Assembly (NCBI RefSeq): GCF_002951615.1
Contig: NZ_CP019062.1
Location: forward strand, 2,418,001-2,482,000
Length of the DNA: 64,000 nt
DNA from: Rahnella sikkimica
GTDB lineage: Bacteria; Pseudomonadota; Gammaproteobacteria; Enterobacterales; Enterobacteriaceae
Direction of reading: 5' to 3'
Positions 1 to 10,591 of this stretch are shown here, piece by piece; position 1 is the stretch's first letter; the number at the start of each line of letters is the position of its first letter. The translations under genes were made by a program, and so were the position numbers. The notes beneath the pieces were generated by a model. That model saw only the letters and a program-made list of their open reading frames with translations. It searched no databases and was not told the origin of the DNA.

Positions 1-2
1 AT

Positions 3-1175
3 CCTGAGTGGGCAAAAACCACGGTGAACGGGATGCCGGGTCTGCGTGAAACCGACACTTTCGATACCTTCATGGAATCTTCCTGGTACTACGCGCGTTA
101 CACCTGCCCGCAGTATGACGAAGGCATGTTGGATCCGGCTGCCGCGAACTACTGGCTGCCGGTTGATCAGTATGTTGGTGGTATCGAACACGCCATCATG
201 CACCTGATGTATTTCCGCTTCTTCCATAAACTGATGCGCGATGCAGGTCTGGTCGATTCTGACGAACCGGCTAAACGCCTGCTGTGTCAGGGTATGGTTC
301 TGGCTGATGCGTTCTACTACACCGGAAACGGCGGCGAGCGCGTTTGGGTTTCTCCGGCTGATGCGACCGTTGAACGTGACGAAAAAGGCCGTATCACCAA
401 AGCCACCGACCCGCAGGGCCGCGAGCTGGTGTATGCCGGCATGAGCAAGATGTCCAAGTCCAAAAACAACGGCATCGACCCGCAGGTCATGGTGGATAAA
501 TACGGTGCAGATACTGTCCGTCTGTTCATGATGTTCGCTTCTCCGGCAGAAATGACGCTGGAATGGCAGGAATCAGGCGTTGAAGGGGCGAACCGCTTCC
601 TGAAACGTGTCTGGAAACTGGCTTACGAACATTCAGAAAAAGGCCCGACCGTTGCTCTTGACGCGGCTTCGCTGAACGAAGCGCAAAAAGATCTGCGTCG
701 CGACCTGCACAAAACCATCGCCAAAGTCACCGACGATATTGGCCGTCGTCAGACCTTCAACACGGCCATCGCCGCGGTGATGGAACTGATGAACAAGATG
801 GGCCGCGCGCCACAGGAAACTGAACAGGATCGCGCGCTGTTGCAGGAAGCGCTGCTGGCGGTTGTCCGCATGTTATATCCGTTCACCCCGCACGTTTGCT
901 TCAGCCTCTGGCAGTCGCTGAACGGTGCAGGTGATGTGGATACCGCGCCGTGGCCACAGGCTGATGAGCAGGCTATGGTGGAAGATTCCAAACTGGTCGT
1001 TGTGCAGGTGAATGGTAAAGTACGTGCTAAAATCACCGTAGCCGCTGATGCTACTGAGCAACAAGTGCGCGAGCGTGCGGCAGAAGAACATTTGGTCGCA
1101 AAATATCTGGATGGGGTTACGGTCCGCAAAGTAATCTACGTCCCGGGCAAACTGCTTAACCTGGTTGTAGGTTGA
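3..1175 (+). CDS. leuS: Leucine--tRNA ligase, C-terminal part (partial)
   Basis: This is the 3' part of a class I aminoacyl-tRNA synthetase that charges tRNA-Leu; the 5' end lies before the window. The KMSKS catalytic loop is encoded at 447-461. It is followed by the anticodon-binding helical domain and the small C-terminal domain, with a conserved ending around [14 protein letters not shown]. The stop at 1173-1175 lies 14 bases before the GTG of lptE, so leuS-lptE-holA-nadD read as one transcription unit, as in E. coli. Identity is near certain from the motif, sequence and neighbours. Confidence 0.97.
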   Translation, partial: PEWAKTTVNGMPGLRETDTFDTFMESSWYYARYTCPQYDEGMLDPAAANYWLPVDQYVGGIEHAIMHLMYFRFFHKLMRDAGLVDSDEPAKRLLCQGMVLADAFYYTGNGGERVWVSPADATVERDEKGRITKATDPQGRELVYAGMSKMSKSKNNGIDPQVMVDKYGADTVRLFMMFASPAEMTLEWQESGVEGANRFLKRVWKLAYEHSEKGPTVALDAASLNEAQKDLRRDLHKTIAKVTDDIGRRQTFNTAIAAVMELMNKMGRAPQETEQDRALLQEALLAVVRMLYPFTPHVCFSLWQSLNGAGDVDTAPWPQADEQAMVEDSKLVVVQVNGKVRAKITVAADATEQQVRERAAEEHLVAKYLDGVTVRKVIYVPGKLLNLVVG

Positions 1176-1189
1176 GTCAAGGAGGATCT

Positions 1190-1819
1190 GTGCGACATCC
1201 TATAATGACGCTGCTGCTGACCGCAGCAGTGCTGGTGACAGCCGGTTGTGGTTTTCACCTACGTGGAAAAACCAATGTTCCGGACGAGCTGAGAACCATC
1301 GTTCTGGACAGTGGTGACCCGTATGGTCCGTTGACGCGTGATATCCGTACTCAGCTGCGTCTGAGTAACGTAACGATCGTGGATGACCCGACGACTGAGC
1401 AGCGTAAGGATATCCCTTCACTGCGTATCGGTGCTGAATCGACGGGCAGAAGTACTGCGTCAATCTTCCAGGACGGAAAAACGGCTGAATACCAGATGGA
1501 AATGAATGTCAGCGCAACGGTTCTGATGCCGGGTAAAGATCTCTATCCGATTCATGTGAAAGTGTTCCGCGCCTTCTTCGACAACCCGTTAACGGCGCTG
1601 GCGAAAGATAACGAGCAGGACATCATTGTGGAAGAGATGCGCCAGCAGGCAGCTCAGCAGCTGATCCGTAAGTTACTGACGGTGCATGCGTCAGAGCTGC
1701 GTAAAGCGGATGAAGTGAACGGGACAGTAGAAGTCATTTCTACCCGTTCATCTGCCAGCACGTCATATGATACCTCTGAGGTATCGGCTCCGGCTCCGGC
1801 CAGCACTTCCGCAAAATGA
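1190..1819 (+). CDS. lptE: LPS-assembly lipoprotein LptE
   Basis: Outer-membrane lipoprotein that plugs the LptD barrel and delivers lipopolysaccharide to the cell surface. The N-terminus is a lipoprotein signal ending in [11 protein letters not shown], so the acylated Cys is in TAGC. The body matches E. coli LptE (for example the FRAFFDNP and ALAKDNEQD segments). I choose GTG at 1190 because AAGGAGG lies just before it at 1179-1185. An in-frame TTG at 1172 has no ribosome site and would give an atypical leader. The Ser/Ala/Pro-rich C-terminal tail is variable in the family. The gene overlaps holA by four bases. Confidence 0.95.
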   Translation: MRHPIMTLLLTAAVLVTAGCGFHLRGKTNVPDELRTIVLDSGDPYGPLTRDIRTQLRLSNVTIVDDPTTEQRKDIPSLRIGAESTGRSTASIFQDGKTAEYQMEMNVSATVLMPGKDLYPIHVKVFRAFFDNPLTALAKDNEQDIIVEEMRQQAAQQLIRKLLTVHASELRKADEVNGTVEVISTRSSASTSYDTSEVSAPAPASTSAK

Positions 1820-2850
1820 TCCGAATTTATCCGGAACAACTTGCCGCGCAGCTCCGTGAGGGGCTGCGCGCTTGTTTTCTGTTATGTGGAAACGATCCTC
1901 TGCTTTTGCAGGAAAGTCAGGACAGCATCCGCAAAACAGCGCAGCTTTCTGATTTTCAGGAGCACTACACTTTTGTGCTCGACGCTCATACCGAATGGGA
2001 GTCAATTTTCAGCATCTGTCAGGCGCTGAGCCTGTTTGCCAGCCGCCAGACGCTGATGCTTATCCTGCCTGATAATGGCCCGACCGCGCCGATGGCAGAA
2101 CAATTACTCAAGCTGACGACCCTTTTGCACGACGACATTTTACTGTTGCTGCGCGGAACAAAGCTGACCAAAGCGCAGGAAAACAGCGCATGGTTTAAAG
2201 CGCTGAGCGACAAAGGCGTCTTTGTCAGTTGTCAGACCCCGGAACAGGCGCAGCTTCCCCGCTGGGTCAGCCGTCGCGCTCAGGCGTTATCGCTTGAACT
2301 GGATGAGCCGGCAAACCAGCTTTTGTGTTATTGCTACGAAGGCAATCTTCTGGCGTTAGCCCAGTCACTCGAGCGGCTTTCCCTGCTTTACCCGGACGGG
2401 AAACTCACGCTGCCTCGTGTGGAAACGGCCGTCAATGATGCCGCACACTTTACGCCTTATCACTGGCTGGATGCGCTGCTTGCCGGTAAAAGCAAACGCG
2501 CCTGGCATATTTTGCGTCAGTTGCAACAGGAAGACAGCGAGCCGGTTATTTTGCTGCGAACCGTGCAACGCGAACTTCTGATGCTGCTTAACCTGAAGCG
2601 TAAAATGGACTCGACGCCTTTGCGTACGCTCTTCGATCAGCAAAAAGTCTGGCAAAACCGTCGCACGCTGGTGACGCAGGCGCTACAACGTTTATCGCTC
2701 GAACATCTGACTCAGGCCGTTCGGTTACTGACTCAGATGGAGATCACCCTGAAACAGGATTACGGCCAGTCCGTCTGGTCAGAGCTGGAAAGTCTCTCCA
2801 TGCTAATGTGTGGAAAACCCCTGCCGACTGATTTTGCGGGTTCGTATTGA
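1816..2850 (+). CDS. holA: DNA polymerase III subunit delta
   Basis: Delta subunit of the clamp-loader complex; it opens the beta sliding clamp during replication. The 344 residues match E. coli HolA in length and sequence (N-terminal [18 protein letters not shown], internal [26 protein letters not shown]). The family has AAA+-like domains I-II, although delta itself is not an ATPase, and a C-terminal helical collar domain. The start codon overlaps the lptE stop (ATGA), which suggests translational coupling. The end lies close to the nadD start. Confidence 0.96.
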   Translation: MIRIYPEQLAAQLREGLRACFLLCGNDPLLLQESQDSIRKTAQLSDFQEHYTFVLDAHTEWESIFSICQALSLFASRQTLMLILPDNGPTAPMAEQLLKLTTLLHDDILLLLRGTKLTKAQENSAWFKALSDKGVFVSCQTPEQAQLPRWVSRRAQALSLELDEPANQLLCYCYEGNLLALAQSLERLSLLYPDGKLTLPRVETAVNDAAHFTPYHWLDALLAGKSKRAWHILRQLQQEDSEPVILLRTVQRELLMLLNLKRKMDSTPLRTLFDQQKVWQNRRTLVTQALQRLSLEHLTQAVRLLTQMEITLKQDYGQSVWSELESLSMLMCGKPLPTDFAGSY

Positions 2851-2864
2851 AGCAGGACACCGGT

Positions 2865-3542
2865 ATGCCACTCAGCACATCACATTCTTCCCCACGCCAG
2901 GCCAGGTTACTGGCTTTCTTCGGCGGAACCTTTGATCCGATTCATTACGGGCACCTGAAACCAGTGACCAGTCTGGCTGAACAGGCCGGATTGGATCAGG
3001 TTATTTTGTTGCCCAATAACGTTCCGCCCCATCGTCCGCAGCCGGAAGCCAGTTCTCTCCAGCGTCTGCATATGGTTGAGCTGGCCGTTGAAGGTAACCC
3101 GTTGTTTACGGTGGACTCACGTGAACTGGATGTCGATACGCCGTCCTATACCCTTGAGACACTTGCAACGTTACGTAAAGAACATGGCGATGATTGCCCG
3201 CTGGCGTTTATCATTGGCCAGGATTCATTGCTGACTTTGCATAAATGGCACCGCTGGGAATCGCTGCTGGATTTCTGCCATCTGGTCGTGATGGCGCGTC
3301 CGGGATACCAGGAACAGCTCGACACACCGGTGTTGCAAAACTGGTACGAAACCCACCGGGTAACTGATGCTGAAAAACTGAAACAGAAACCCGCCGGATT
3401 CATTTATCAGGCCAATACGCCGCTGCTGGATATTTCAGCGACGGAAATCCGCGAGCGGCGTCATGCGGGGCTTGATTGCTCAGATTTGCTGCCATCTGCC
3501 GTTGAGCGCTATATAGAATCACAGGGCTTGTACCGCGAGTAG
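2865..3542 (+). CDS. nadD: Nicotinate-nucleotide adenylyltransferase
   Basis: Joins nicotinate mononucleotide with ATP to form deamido-NAD in NAD biosynthesis. The nucleotidyltransferase motif [11 protein letters not shown] is near the N-terminus and the C-terminal ISATEIR motif is present. Both contact ATP in this family. I choose ATG 2865. An in-frame TTG at 2847 overlaps the holA stop and would add six residues; either start keeps about ten more N-terminal residues than E. coli NadD, which begins just before the motif. The cobC gene that follows nadD in E. coli is missing here. Confidence 0.93.
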   Translation: MPLSTSHSSPRQARLLAFFGGTFDPIHYGHLKPVTSLAEQAGLDQVILLPNNVPPHRPQPEASSLQRLHMVELAVEGNPLFTVDSRELDVDTPSYTLETLATLRKEHGDDCPLAFIIGQDSLLTLHKWHRWESLLDFCHLVVMARPGYQEQLDTPVLQNWYETHRVTDAEKLKQKPAGFIYQANTPLLDISATEIRERRHAGLDCSDLLPSAVERYIESQGLYRE

Positions 3543-3747
3543 CTAACGCGTGGTATACTGCGCCGCTTAATTTCGGCTCTTGATAACGCTGCGTAATCGA
3601 CCAATACAATGTATTGATTGTTAAACGTTTTCAGCTGTTTTCCTGATAACCGCTAAGTTTATCCATCATGAGACGGGCCCTTACTTCGGTGTTTCACCGC
3701 TGGCTATCTCGTGAGATCAATTGTTTCAAACATCCCCAGGGGAACCT
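3543..3747 (+). promoter_or_regulatory. Leader and extended -10 promoter of rsfS
   Basis: This 205-base stretch between nadD and rsfS holds an extended -10 element: TG at 3551-3552 one base before TATACT at 3554-3559. I see no convincing -35 at normal spacing. The implied leader of about 180 bases before the rsfS TTG is long. In E. coli this position is occupied by cobC. No terminator-like hairpin with a T-tract was found. Confidence 0.5.
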
Positions 3748-4065
3748 TTGCAAGGTAAAGCGCTCCAAGATTTTGTTGTCGATAAAGTCGATGACCTGAA
3801 AGCACAAGACATCATTGCCATTGATGTTAAAGGTAAATCCAGTATTACTGATTGCATGATTATTTGTACCGGAACATCAAGCCGCCACGTTGTGGCTATC
3901 GCCGGGCATCTGGTTGAAGAAGTGAAAGCGGTCGGTATGGACGCCATGGGCGTCAAAGGCATTAACGAAGCAGACTGGGTTGTTGTCGATCTGGGCGAAG
4001 TGATCGTCCACGTCATGCAGGAAGAAAGCCGTCAGCTTTATGAGCTTGAGAAACTCTGGGGTTAA
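3748..4065 (+). CDS. rsfS: Ribosomal silencing factor RsfS
   Basis: Binds uL14 on the 50S subunit and blocks joining of the subunits in stationary phase or starvation. I choose TTG 3748, preceded by GGGGAA at 3739-3744, because it gives a 105-residue protein starting [10 protein letters not shown] that lines up end to end with E. coli RsfS. Upstream in-frame starts would add nine unconserved residues. Conserved segments include [18 protein letters not shown] and [17 protein letters not shown]. rlmH follows after three bases, the conserved rsfS-rlmH pair. Confidence 0.94.
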   Translation: MQGKALQDFVVDKVDDLKAQDIIAIDVKGKSSITDCMIICTGTSSRHVVAIAGHLVEEVKAVGMDAMGVKGINEADWVVVDLGEVIVHVMQEESRQLYELEKLWG

Positions 4066-4068
4066 TGC

Positions 4069-4539
4069 GTGAAACTGCAACTTGTCGCCGTCGGCACAAA
4101 AATGCCTGACTGGGTACAAACCGGTTTTAACGATTACCTGCACCGCTTTCCAAAAGATATGCCGTTTGAACTGACTGAAGTTCCGGCAGGGAAACGGGGT
4201 AAGAACGCAGATATCAAACGCATTCTTGAAAAAGAAGGCGAACAGATGCTGGCCGCTGTCGGTAAGGGTAATCGCATTGTGACCCTGGATATTCCGGGCA
4301 CACCGTGGGAAACCCCGCAACTGGCACAACAACTGGAGCGCTGGAAGCAGGACGGCCGTAACGTCAGCCTGTTAATTGGCGGTCCGGAAGGGCTGGCTCC
4401 GGCCTGTAAAGCCGCAGCGGAACAGAGCTGGTCGCTCTCTCCGTTGACACTTCCTCACCCGCTGGTTCGGGTTCTGGTCGCGGAAAGTCTTTACCGCGCC
4501 TGGAGTATTACCACTAATCATCCATACCACCGCGAATAA
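4069..4539 (+). CDS. rlmH: 23S rRNA (pseudouridine1915-N3)-methyltransferase RlmH
   Basis: SPOUT-family methyltransferase that modifies pseudouridine 1915 in helix 69 of 23S rRNA on assembled ribosomes. The product is 156 residues (E. coli 155) and starts at GTG 4069. The knotted SAM-binding C-terminal half is recognisable from LLIGGPEGL and the ending [17 protein letters not shown]. It lies three bases after rsfS and 38 bases before mrdA, so the ribosome and cell-wall genes are probably co-transcribed. Confidence 0.96.
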   Translation: MKLQLVAVGTKMPDWVQTGFNDYLHRFPKDMPFELTEVPAGKRGKNADIKRILEKEGEQMLAAVGKGNRIVTLDIPGTPWETPQLAQQLERWKQDGRNVSLLIGGPEGLAPACKAAAEQSWSLSPLTLPHPLVRVLVAESLYRAWSITTNHPYHRE

Positions 4540-4577
4540 CGGGTGGTGAATGTCAGCAACATGAATTAAGTAGTGGG

Positions 4578-6491
4578 ATGAAAATAGATCGTAACCCTTT
4601 TCGCGACTATACGGCTGAATCAGCCCTCTTTGTGCGCCGTGCACTGGTGGCGTTCATCGGCATTCTGCTACTTAGTGGCATCCTGGCTTTCAATTTGTAT
4701 AACCTGCAAATTGTTCGTTTTCAGGATTATCAAACCCGTTCCAATGATAACCGAATCAAGCTGGTGCCGATTGCGCCCAGCCGCGGCATTATCTATGACC
4801 GCAACGGAACTCCGCTGGCGTTAAACCGCACTATTTATCAGCTCGAACTTGTGCCCGAAAAGGTTGATGATCTTCAGGCAACGCTCGAAGGGCTGAAACC
4901 TATCGTTGATTTAACGCCGGAAGATATCGACAACTTCAAGAAAGAGCGCCAGCGTTCGCGCCGCTTTACGTCTATTGCGGTAAAAACGGCGCTGACAGAA
5001 GTCCAGGTCGCGCGTTTCTCCGTGAACCAGTTCCACTTCCCCGGTGTGGAAGTCAGAGGTTATCAGCGACGCTATTATCCTTACGGCTCGGCCCTCACGC
5101 ACGTCATTGGCTATGTGTCGAAAATTAACGATCGTGACGTTGAACGTCTGGATAAAGACGGTCTTCTGGCGAACTACGCCGCCACGCATGATATCGGCAA
5201 ACTGGGCATCGAACGTTTTTACGAAGACACGCTTCACGGCAAAACTGGCTACGAAGAAGTTGAAGTCAACAACCGTGGCCGTGTGATCCGCCAGTTGCAT
5301 GAAGAACCGCCTCAGGCCGGGAAAGATATTTATCTGACCATCGACCTGCCGTTGCAGCAATATATTGAAGTCCTGCTGACCGGCAGCCGCGCCGCCGTGG
5401 TGGTCACTGATCCGCGTGATGGCGCAATCCGCGCGCTGGTGTCCAACCCAAGTTATGACCCAAATCTGTTCGTCGACGGGATTTCGAGCAAAGACTACAG
5501 CTCGCTGTTAAACGACCCGAACAAACCGCTGATCAACCGTACCACGCAAGGCGTTTATCCGCCGGCGTCCACGGTGAAACCGTATATTTCCGTCTCGGCA
5601 CTGACGACCGGTGTGATCAACAAAAATACCTCTTTGTTTGACCCCGGCTGGTGGCAGTTACCCGGTTCAGACAAGCGCTACCGTGACTGGAAACACTGGG
5701 GTCATGGCCGTCTGAATGTCACAAAAGCCCTCGAGGAATCAGCGGATACCTTCTTCTATCAGGTTGCTTACGATATGGGGATTGACCGTCTTTCCGAGTG
5801 GATGGGGAAATTCGGCTACGGTCAGTACAGCGGTATCGACTTATCCGAAGAGCGCAGCGGCAACATGCCTAATCGCGACTGGAAATTTAAACGCTTTAAA
5901 AAACCGTGGTATCAGGGTGACACTATCCCTGTCGGTATCGGCCAGGGCTACTGGACAGCAACGCCTGTGCAGATCATGAAAGCCATGACCACGCTGATTA
6001 ATGACGGCAATGTCAAAACGCCCCACCTGTTACTGAGCACCAAAGTGGATGGCAAGCAGGTGCCCTACAAACAGCAGGAAACCACGCAGATTGGTGATAT
6101 TCATTCCGGTTATTGGGAAATCGCCAAAGACGGCATGTACGGCGTGGCCAACCGCCCGAACGGTACCGCCCGCAAATATTTCGCCGATGCGCCATATAAA
6201 GCGGCAGCAAAATCCGGGACAGCACAAGTTTACGGTTTGAAAGCCAATGAAATCTATAATGCGCATAAGATTGCTGAGCATCTGCGCGACCATAAACTGA
6301 TGACTTCATATGCGCCGTATGACAAACCCACCGTCGCCGTCGCCGTAGTTTTGGAAAACGGGGGGCAGGCCCGGCGGTGGGGACAATTTCGCGGCAGATA
6401 CTCGACCATATTTTACTGGGCGATAACACGACACAACTGCCGGCTGACGCACCCGCGCCACCGGGAACTGAAGGTGATTAACCAGCAATGA
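4578..6491 (+). CDS. mrdA: Penicillin-binding protein 2 (transpeptidase), C-terminus frameshifted
   Basis: Class B PBP that cross-links peptidoglycan for the rod (elongasome) complex with RodA. A short cytoplasmic tail and one membrane segment (about residues 21-41) precede the dimerisation domain and the transpeptidase domain. Catalytic Ser331 is in STVK, the SAD triad lies at 388-390, and KSGT at 545-548. The protein follows E. coli PBP2 up to VVLENGG. After a run of six Gs at 6360-6365 the reading frame changes, so the last ~41 residues are unrelated Arg/His-rich sequence. One extra base there would give [20 protein letters not shown] and a stop at 6479-6481, six bases before rodA, for a 634-residue protein (E. 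coli 633). In the frame as written, the stop overlaps the rodA start. This may be a homopolymer sequencing error or a real mutation. Confidence 0.93.
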   Translation: MKIDRNPFRDYTAESALFVRRALVAFIGILLLSGILAFNLYNLQIVRFQDYQTRSNDNRIKLVPIAPSRGIIYDRNGTPLALNRTIYQLELVPEKVDDLQATLEGLKPIVDLTPEDIDNFKKERQRSRRFTSIAVKTALTEVQVARFSVNQFHFPGVEVRGYQRRYYPYGSALTHVIGYVSKINDRDVERLDKDGLLANYAATHDIGKLGIERFYEDTLHGKTGYEEVEVNNRGRVIRQLHEEPPQAGKDIYLTIDLPLQQYIEVLLTGSRAAVVVTDPRDGAIRALVSNPSYDPNLFVDGISSKDYSSLLNDPNKPLINRTTQGVYPPASTVKPYISVSALTTGVINKNTSLFDPGWWQLPGSDKRYRDWKHWGHGRLNVTKALEESADTFFYQVAYDMGIDRLSEWMGKFGYGQYSGIDLSEERSGNMPNRDWKFKRFKKPWYQGDTIPVGIGQGYWTATPVQIMKAMTTLINDGNVKTPHLLLSTKVDGKQVPYKQQETTQIGDIHSGYWEIAKDGMYGVANRPNGTARKYFADAPYKAAAKSGTAQVYGLKANEIYNAHKIAEHLRDHKLMTSYAPYDKPTVAVAVVLENGGQARRWGQFRGRYSTIFYWAITRHNCRLTHPRHRELKVINQQ

Positions 6492-7600
6492 CTGAGAACC
6501 AACATAAAAGATCATTGTGGTCGAAAATGCACATCGACCTGACCATGCTGCTGATCATCCTGGCGCTGCTGACGTACAGTGCGTTCGTGATGTGGAGCGC
6601 CAGCGGACAAGACATGGGTATGATGGAACGTAAAGTCGGCCAGATCCTGATGGGTCTGGTGATTATGCTGGTGATGGCGCAAATTCCCCCGCGCGTTTAT
6701 GAAAGCTGGGCGCCTTATCTCTACATATTCTGCGTCTTTCTGCTGGTGCTGGTCGATGCGTTCGGCAGTATCAGTAAAGGCGCGCAGCGCTGGCTGGATT
6801 TAGGGATCATCAAATTCCAGCCCTCGGAGCTGGCGAAAATCGCCGTTCCGCTGATGGTCGCCCGCTTTATCAACCGCGATGTGTGTCCGCCGTCACTGAA
6901 AAATACGGCCATTGCTCTGGCGCTGATTTTCATCCCTACCCTGCTGGTTGCCGCGCAGCCTGACCTCGGGACGTCGATTCTCATCGCTGCATCCGGCTTA
7001 TTCGTGTTGTTCCTTTCAGGCATGAGCTGGAAACTGATTGCGGTTGCCGCGATTTTGGTTGCCGCGTTTATTCCGATACTGTGGTTTTTCCTGATGCACG
7101 ATTATCAGCGGGACCGCGTCATGATGCTGCTCGATCCGGAAAGCGATCCGCTCGGCGCGGGCTATCATATTATTCAGTCGAAGATTGCGATTGGCTCAGG
7201 CGGATTCTCCGGCAAAGGCTGGTTGCACGGTACCCAGTCGCAGCTGGAATTCTTGCCCGAACGCCATACCGACTTTATCTTTGCCGTACTGGCGGAGGAA
7301 CTCGGGCTTATCGGCGTGCTGGTTCTGCTGGGGCTTTATCTTTGCCTCATCATGCGCGGACTGGTGATCGCGGCAAATGCGCAAACCACGTTTGGCCGCG
7401 TAATGTCCGGTGGTTTGATGTTGATTCTGTTCGTTTATGTGTTTGTTAACATCGGCATGGTCAGTGGTATTGTCCCGGTAGTTGGGGTACCTTTGCCTCT
7501 GGTCAGCTATGGCGGGTCAGCACTCATCGTGCTAATGGCAGGGTTTGGTATCGTCATGTCGATACATACTCATCGAAAAATGTTGTCAAAAAACTTATAG
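6488..7600 (+). CDS. mrdB: Peptidoglycan glycosyltransferase RodA
   Basis: SEDS-family polymerase that makes glycan strands from lipid II in the elongasome, paired with PBP2. It has 370 residues, as in E. coli, about ten membrane segments, and the SEDS signatures (QPDLGTSIL, and [20 protein letters not shown] near the C-terminus). The ATG at 6488 overlaps the mrdA stop only because of the mrdA frameshift. Nine bases separate it from rlpA. Confidence 0.97.
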   Translation: MTENQHKRSLWSKMHIDLTMLLIILALLTYSAFVMWSASGQDMGMMERKVGQILMGLVIMLVMAQIPPRVYESWAPYLYIFCVFLLVLVDAFGSISKGAQRWLDLGIIKFQPSELAKIAVPLMVARFINRDVCPPSLKNTAIALALIFIPTLLVAAQPDLGTSILIAASGLFVLFLSGMSWKLIAVAAILVAAFIPILWFFLMHDYQRDRVMMLLDPESDPLGAGYHIIQSKIAIGSGGFSGKGWLHGTQSQLEFLPERHTDFIFAVLAEELGLIGVLVLLGLYLCLIMRGLVIAANAQTTFGRVMSGGLMLILFVYVFVNIGMVSGIVPVVGVPLPLVSYGGSALIVLMAGFGIVMSIHTHRKMLSKNL

Positions 7601-7609
7601 AGGTGAGCA

Positions 7610-8761
7610 ATGCGTAAGCAGTGGCTTGGAGCTGTCATTATCGGTTTGCTGTTAAGTGGCTGTGCCACTGACGAAACTCAGCAACAACAACCGGCCCCGC
7701 AACAAGCCTACAATGGCCCTGTGGTGGAGATCGGCGGGGCTGATCCGCGTTACGAACCTTATAATCAGGGCACGATGCAGGATTATACCGTTAACGGTAA
7801 AACCTATAAAATCGTCAAAGACCCGTCAAACTTCTCACAAGTGGGTCAGGCTGCCTGGTACGGTCAGGAAAATGGCGGCAATACCACCGCAATTGGCGAA
7901 GAATTCGACCCGACGGCCATGACGGCGGCGCATCCTACTCTGCCAATTCCAAGCTATGTGCGTGTCACCAATATGGCAACCGGACGTATGCTGGTTGTGC
8001 GTGTGAATGACCGCGGTCCTTATGTTCCGGGCAAAATTATTGATTTGTCTCAGGCGGCGGCAGACCGTCTGAACCTGACCAACAGTACCAAAGTGCGTGT
8101 TGATTTCATCAACGTTGCACCGGACGGAACGATGTCTGGCCCCGGCACCATCGGTACGACCGTCGCGAAACAATCATATGCCCTGCCGTCACGTCCAAGT
8201 CTGGGTGCCAGTGAGATGGGAACCCCTACGCTTTCCGCTCAACCGGTGAACACCTCTGACGTGCGTCCGATCAGCAACAGTACGCTGAGTAATCCAAACG
8301 CAGCACCGCTGACCAATGATGAAGACAACAGCAACAACGGCAATGTGCCCGCTGCCACAACGATGTCCGGCAACAGCGGCGGCGGGGGTTTTCTGAGTGC
8401 TCCAACACCATTGCGTGCAGGAGTCCTTGAAGGCAGCGCACCGGCAGCGCCGGTGATGACCGCCAGCACAGCACCGGTTGTCGCCTCTGCGGCTCCGGTT
8501 GCCGCCGCACCCGCGCATACCACCGCTATTCCGGGCTCTGGCTTCATGGTGCAGGTCGGTGCGCTGAGCAATCCTCAAAATGCACAGTTATGGCAAAAAA
8601 GCCTGAGTCAGCGTTTTAACGTTCCGGGCAAAGTGCAGGCAAACGGCAGCACCTACCGCGTTCAGCTTGGGCCATTCAGCACCCGCCAGCAGGCCGTACA
8701 ATTGCAACAGCGGCTCGCCAGCGAAGCTCAACAGCAGTCTTTTGTCACTGCCAGCATGTAG
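7610..8761 (+). CDS. rlpA: Septal-ring lytic transglycosylase RlpA (lipoprotein)
   Basis: Outer-membrane lipoprotein. In characterised homologues it cleaves naked glycan strands at the septum. The lipobox LLSGC places the acylated Cys at residue 18. A double-psi beta-barrel domain follows (about 78-170: AAWYG, TAAHPTLP, NDRGP, IIDLS). A long Ala/Pro/Ser/Asn-rich linker leads to a C-terminal SPOR domain (about 306-383: GFMVQVGAL to VQLGPF) that binds denuded peptidoglycan. GAGGTGAG sits before the ATG. It is the last gene of the mrdA-rodA-rlpA run and is followed by a hairpin at 8769-8786. Confidence 0.95.
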   Translation: MRKQWLGAVIIGLLLSGCATDETQQQQPAPQQAYNGPVVEIGGADPRYEPYNQGTMQDYTVNGKTYKIVKDPSNFSQVGQAAWYGQENGGNTTAIGEEFDPTAMTAAHPTLPIPSYVRVTNMATGRMLVVRVNDRGPYVPGKIIDLSQAAADRLNLTNSTKVRVDFINVAPDGTMSGPGTIGTTVAKQSYALPSRPSLGASEMGTPTLSAQPVNTSDVRPISNSTLSNPNAAPLTNDEDNSNNGNVPAATTMSGNSGGGGFLSAPTPLRAGVLEGSAPAAPVMTASTAPVVASAAPVAAAPAHTTAIPGSGFMVQVGALSNPQNAQLWQKSLSQRFNVPGKVQANGSTYRVQLGPFSTRQQAVQLQQRLASEAQQQSFVTASM

Positions 8762-8768
8762 TCATTAT

Positions 8769-8786
8769 CCGGGGCTCAGGCCCCGG
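8769..8786 (+). terminator. Hairpin after rlpA
   Basis: A perfect 7-bp stem, CCGGGGC (8769-8775) with GCCCCGG (8780-8786), closes a TCAG loop just after the rlpA stop. There is no clear T-tract, so it may be a weak terminator or a transcript-stabilising end. Confidence 0.55.
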
Positions 8787-8787
8787 A

Positions 8788-8830
8788 CTTATAAATCCCC
8801 TGCCTTATAAGTCCCATGCCTTATAAGTAA
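8788..8830. repeat. Short 16-bp tandem repeat between rlpA and dacA
   Basis: CTTATAA occurs at 8788, 8804 and 8820, exactly 16 bases apart. Units 1 and 2 differ at only two positions (CTTATAAATCCCCTGC and CTTATAAGTCCCATGC); unit 3 keeps only its first half. It is a small AT/C-rich tandem repeat in the spacer upstream of the dacA promoter. Confidence 0.7.
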
Positions 8831-8857
8831 AAGTCAGTAAGCGCCGGTAATCGAAGA

Positions 8858-8886
8858 TGTCTGACTTATGACTCTTCTGCTATAGT
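8858..8886 (+). promoter_or_regulatory. Candidate dacA promoter
   Basis: TATAGT at 8881-8886 is a good -10 hexamer, 46 bases before the dacA ATG. The -35 at 17-bp spacing (TGTCTG, 8858-8863) is poor, so the call rests mainly on the -10 and its position. Confidence 0.4.
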
Positions 8887-8931
8887 GGCGCACGTTTATC
8901 ACTTACCTCCACGGATGTTGTTGTCCCGATC

Positions 8932-10140
8932 ATGAAACTTGTAAACACTTCACGTTTAGTCAAAAGCCTCGCATTTGGCACCGTTATCACTTTCAGTGCA
9001 GCGTCCGCTTATGCCGACGATGTTAATTTAAAAACAATGATCCCTGGCGTTCCGCAGATTGATGCTGAAGCCTATGTCCTGATCGACTACAACTCCGGCA
9101 AAGTATTGGCAGAAATGAATGCCGATGCGCGTCGTGACCCTGCCAGCCTGACAAAAATGATGACCAGCTATGTCATCGGCCAGTCCATCAAAGCAGGCAA
9201 AATTTCTCCAACCGATATCGTTACCGTCGGCCCGGACGCTTGGGCAACGGGTAATCCGGTGTTCAAAGGTTCTTCGTTGATGTTCCTCAAACCTGGCGAT
9301 CGCGTGCCGGTTTCTGAACTCAATCGCGGCATCATTCTGCAATCAGGCAACGATGCCTGTGTGGCAATGGCCGATCACGTTGCCGGAAGTCAGGATGCGT
9401 TCGTCACCATCATGAACAACTACGTGAACGCGCTGGGCCTGAAAAATACCCATTTCGGTACCGTTCATGGTCTGGATGCCGCCGGTCAGTACAGCTCTGC
9501 ACGCGATATGGCGTTGATTGGCCAGGCGCTGATCCGCGATGTACCGGAAGAGTACGCGACCTATAAAGAAAAAGAGTTCACCTTCAACAATATCCGCCAG
9601 ATGAACCGTAACGGTTTGCTGTGGGATAACAGCCTGAACGTTGATGGTATCAAAACCGGCCATACCGATTCTGCCGGTTATAACCTGGTGGCATCTGCAA
9701 CAGAAGGCCAGATGCGTCTGATTTCTGCTGTGATGGGCGGCCATACCTATAAAGGCCGTGAAGTTGAAAGCAAAAAACTGCTGACCTGGGGCTTCCGTTT
9801 CTTCGAAACCGTTTCTCCGCTGAAAGCAGGTAAAGAATTTGCCTCTGAGCCAGTCTGGTTTGGTGATACCGATCGCGTGGCGCTGGGCGTTGAGAAAGAT
9901 GCTTACCTGACCATTCCGCGTGGCCGCATGAAAGATTTGAAAGCCAGCTATGTGCTGAACACACCGGAGCTGCACGCGCCATTGCAGAAAAACCAGGTTG
10001 TGGGCTCAATCAATTTCCAGCTTGATGGTAAAACCATTGATGAGCGTCCGCTGGTTGTGATGAACGAAGTGAAAGAAGGCGGTTTCTTCGGCCGCATCGT
10101 CGATTATATCAAGCTGATGTTCCACCACTGGTTCGGGTGA
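8932..10140 (+). CDS. dacA: D-alanyl-D-alanine carboxypeptidase PBP5
   Basis: Periplasmic low-molecular-weight PBP that removes the terminal D-Ala from peptidoglycan stems and so limits cross-linking. It has a signal peptide ending near SAYA-DD, catalytic Ser72 in SLTK, the SGN motif (QSGNDAC) and the KTG motif ([11 protein letters not shown]). A beta-rich C-terminal domain follows, then the membrane-anchoring amphipathic helix [19 protein letters not shown]. The 402 residues match the family. It has its own promoter and ends in a hairpin at 10192-10217. Confidence 0.97.
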   Translation: MKLVNTSRLVKSLAFGTVITFSAASAYADDVNLKTMIPGVPQIDAEAYVLIDYNSGKVLAEMNADARRDPASLTKMMTSYVIGQSIKAGKISPTDIVTVGPDAWATGNPVFKGSSLMFLKPGDRVPVSELNRGIILQSGNDACVAMADHVAGSQDAFVTIMNNYVNALGLKNTHFGTVHGLDAAGQYSSARDMALIGQALIRDVPEEYATYKEKEFTFNNIRQMNRNGLLWDNSLNVDGIKTGHTDSAGYNLVASATEGQMRLISAVMGGHTYKGREVESKKLLTWGFRFFETVSPLKAGKEFASEPVWFGDTDRVALGVEKDAYLTIPRGRMKDLKASYVLNTPELHAPLQKNQVVGSINFQLDGKTIDERPLVVMNEVKEGGFFGRIVDYIKLMFHHWFG

Positions 10141-10191
10141 GTTGTTTGCTTGAAAAAGTTTGCAACAATCCCCATATAACCGGTATAGATT

Positions 10192-10217
10192 ATAACTCCC
10201 GCTACGGCGGGAGTTAT
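10192..10217. terminator. Hairpin between dacA and ybeD
   Basis: An 11-bp perfect stem, ATAACTCCCGC (10192-10202) and GCGGGAGTTAT (10207-10217), with a four-base loop. The tail (ACTTTC) has few Ts, so termination may be partial. Confidence 0.7.
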
Positions 10218-10253
10218 ACTTTCAGAGATAATACTTAATACGCTGGAGTGCAC

Positions 10254-10517
10254 ATGAAAACCAAACTGAACGAACTGCTCGAATTCCCTTGCTCCTTTAC
10301 CTATAAAGTAATGGGCCTGGCACAACCCGAGCTGGTGGACCAGGTTGTGGAAGTCGTGCAACGCCATGCGCCTGGCGACTACAATCCTCAGGTAAAACCG
10401 AGCAGTAAAGGGAATTACCACTCCGTTTCAATTACGATCACCGCCACTCACATCGATCAGGTCGAAATCCTGTATTCAGAGCTGGGTAATATCGAAATTG
10501 TCCGCATGGTGCTGTAA
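10254..10517 (+). CDS. ybeD: DUF493 family protein YbeD
   Basis: Small cytoplasmic ACT-like/ferredoxin-fold protein of unknown function, conserved between dacA and lipB in enterobacteria. The 87 residues from ATG 10254 align end to end with E. coli YbeD ([12 protein letters not shown] to IVRMVL). CTGGAG lies just upstream. A GTG at 10248 in frame would add two residues and is less likely. A terminator-like hairpin separates it from lipB. Confidence 0.93.
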   Translation: MKTKLNELLEFPCSFTYKVMGLAQPELVDQVVEVVQRHAPGDYNPQVKPSSKGNYHSVSITITATHIDQVEILYSELGNIEIVRMVL

Positions 10518-10536
10518 GCCCTTTCTGACCGACCCG

Positions 10537-10563
10537 CGCGCGAGAAATTCTGTCGCGCGTTTT
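10537..10563 (+). terminator. Terminator after ybeD
   Basis: Stem CGCGCGA (10537-10543) with TCGCGCG (10553-10559), nine-base loop, followed by TTTT. It stands 20 bases after the ybeD stop and 29 bases before the lipB start. Confidence 0.65.
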
Positions 10564-10591
10564 ACCTCTCTCTCTACTGACGATAACTGCC

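Noticed and set aside
3668..3799. 43-codon frame overlapping the rsfS start in another frame
   Set aside because: It has no ribosome site, runs into rsfS and shows a basic, low-complexity composition; there is no independent support.
8189..8578. Long reverse-strand frames opposite rlpA
   Set aside because: They mirror the Ala/Pro-rich linker of rlpA and have no start signals; shadow of a real gene.
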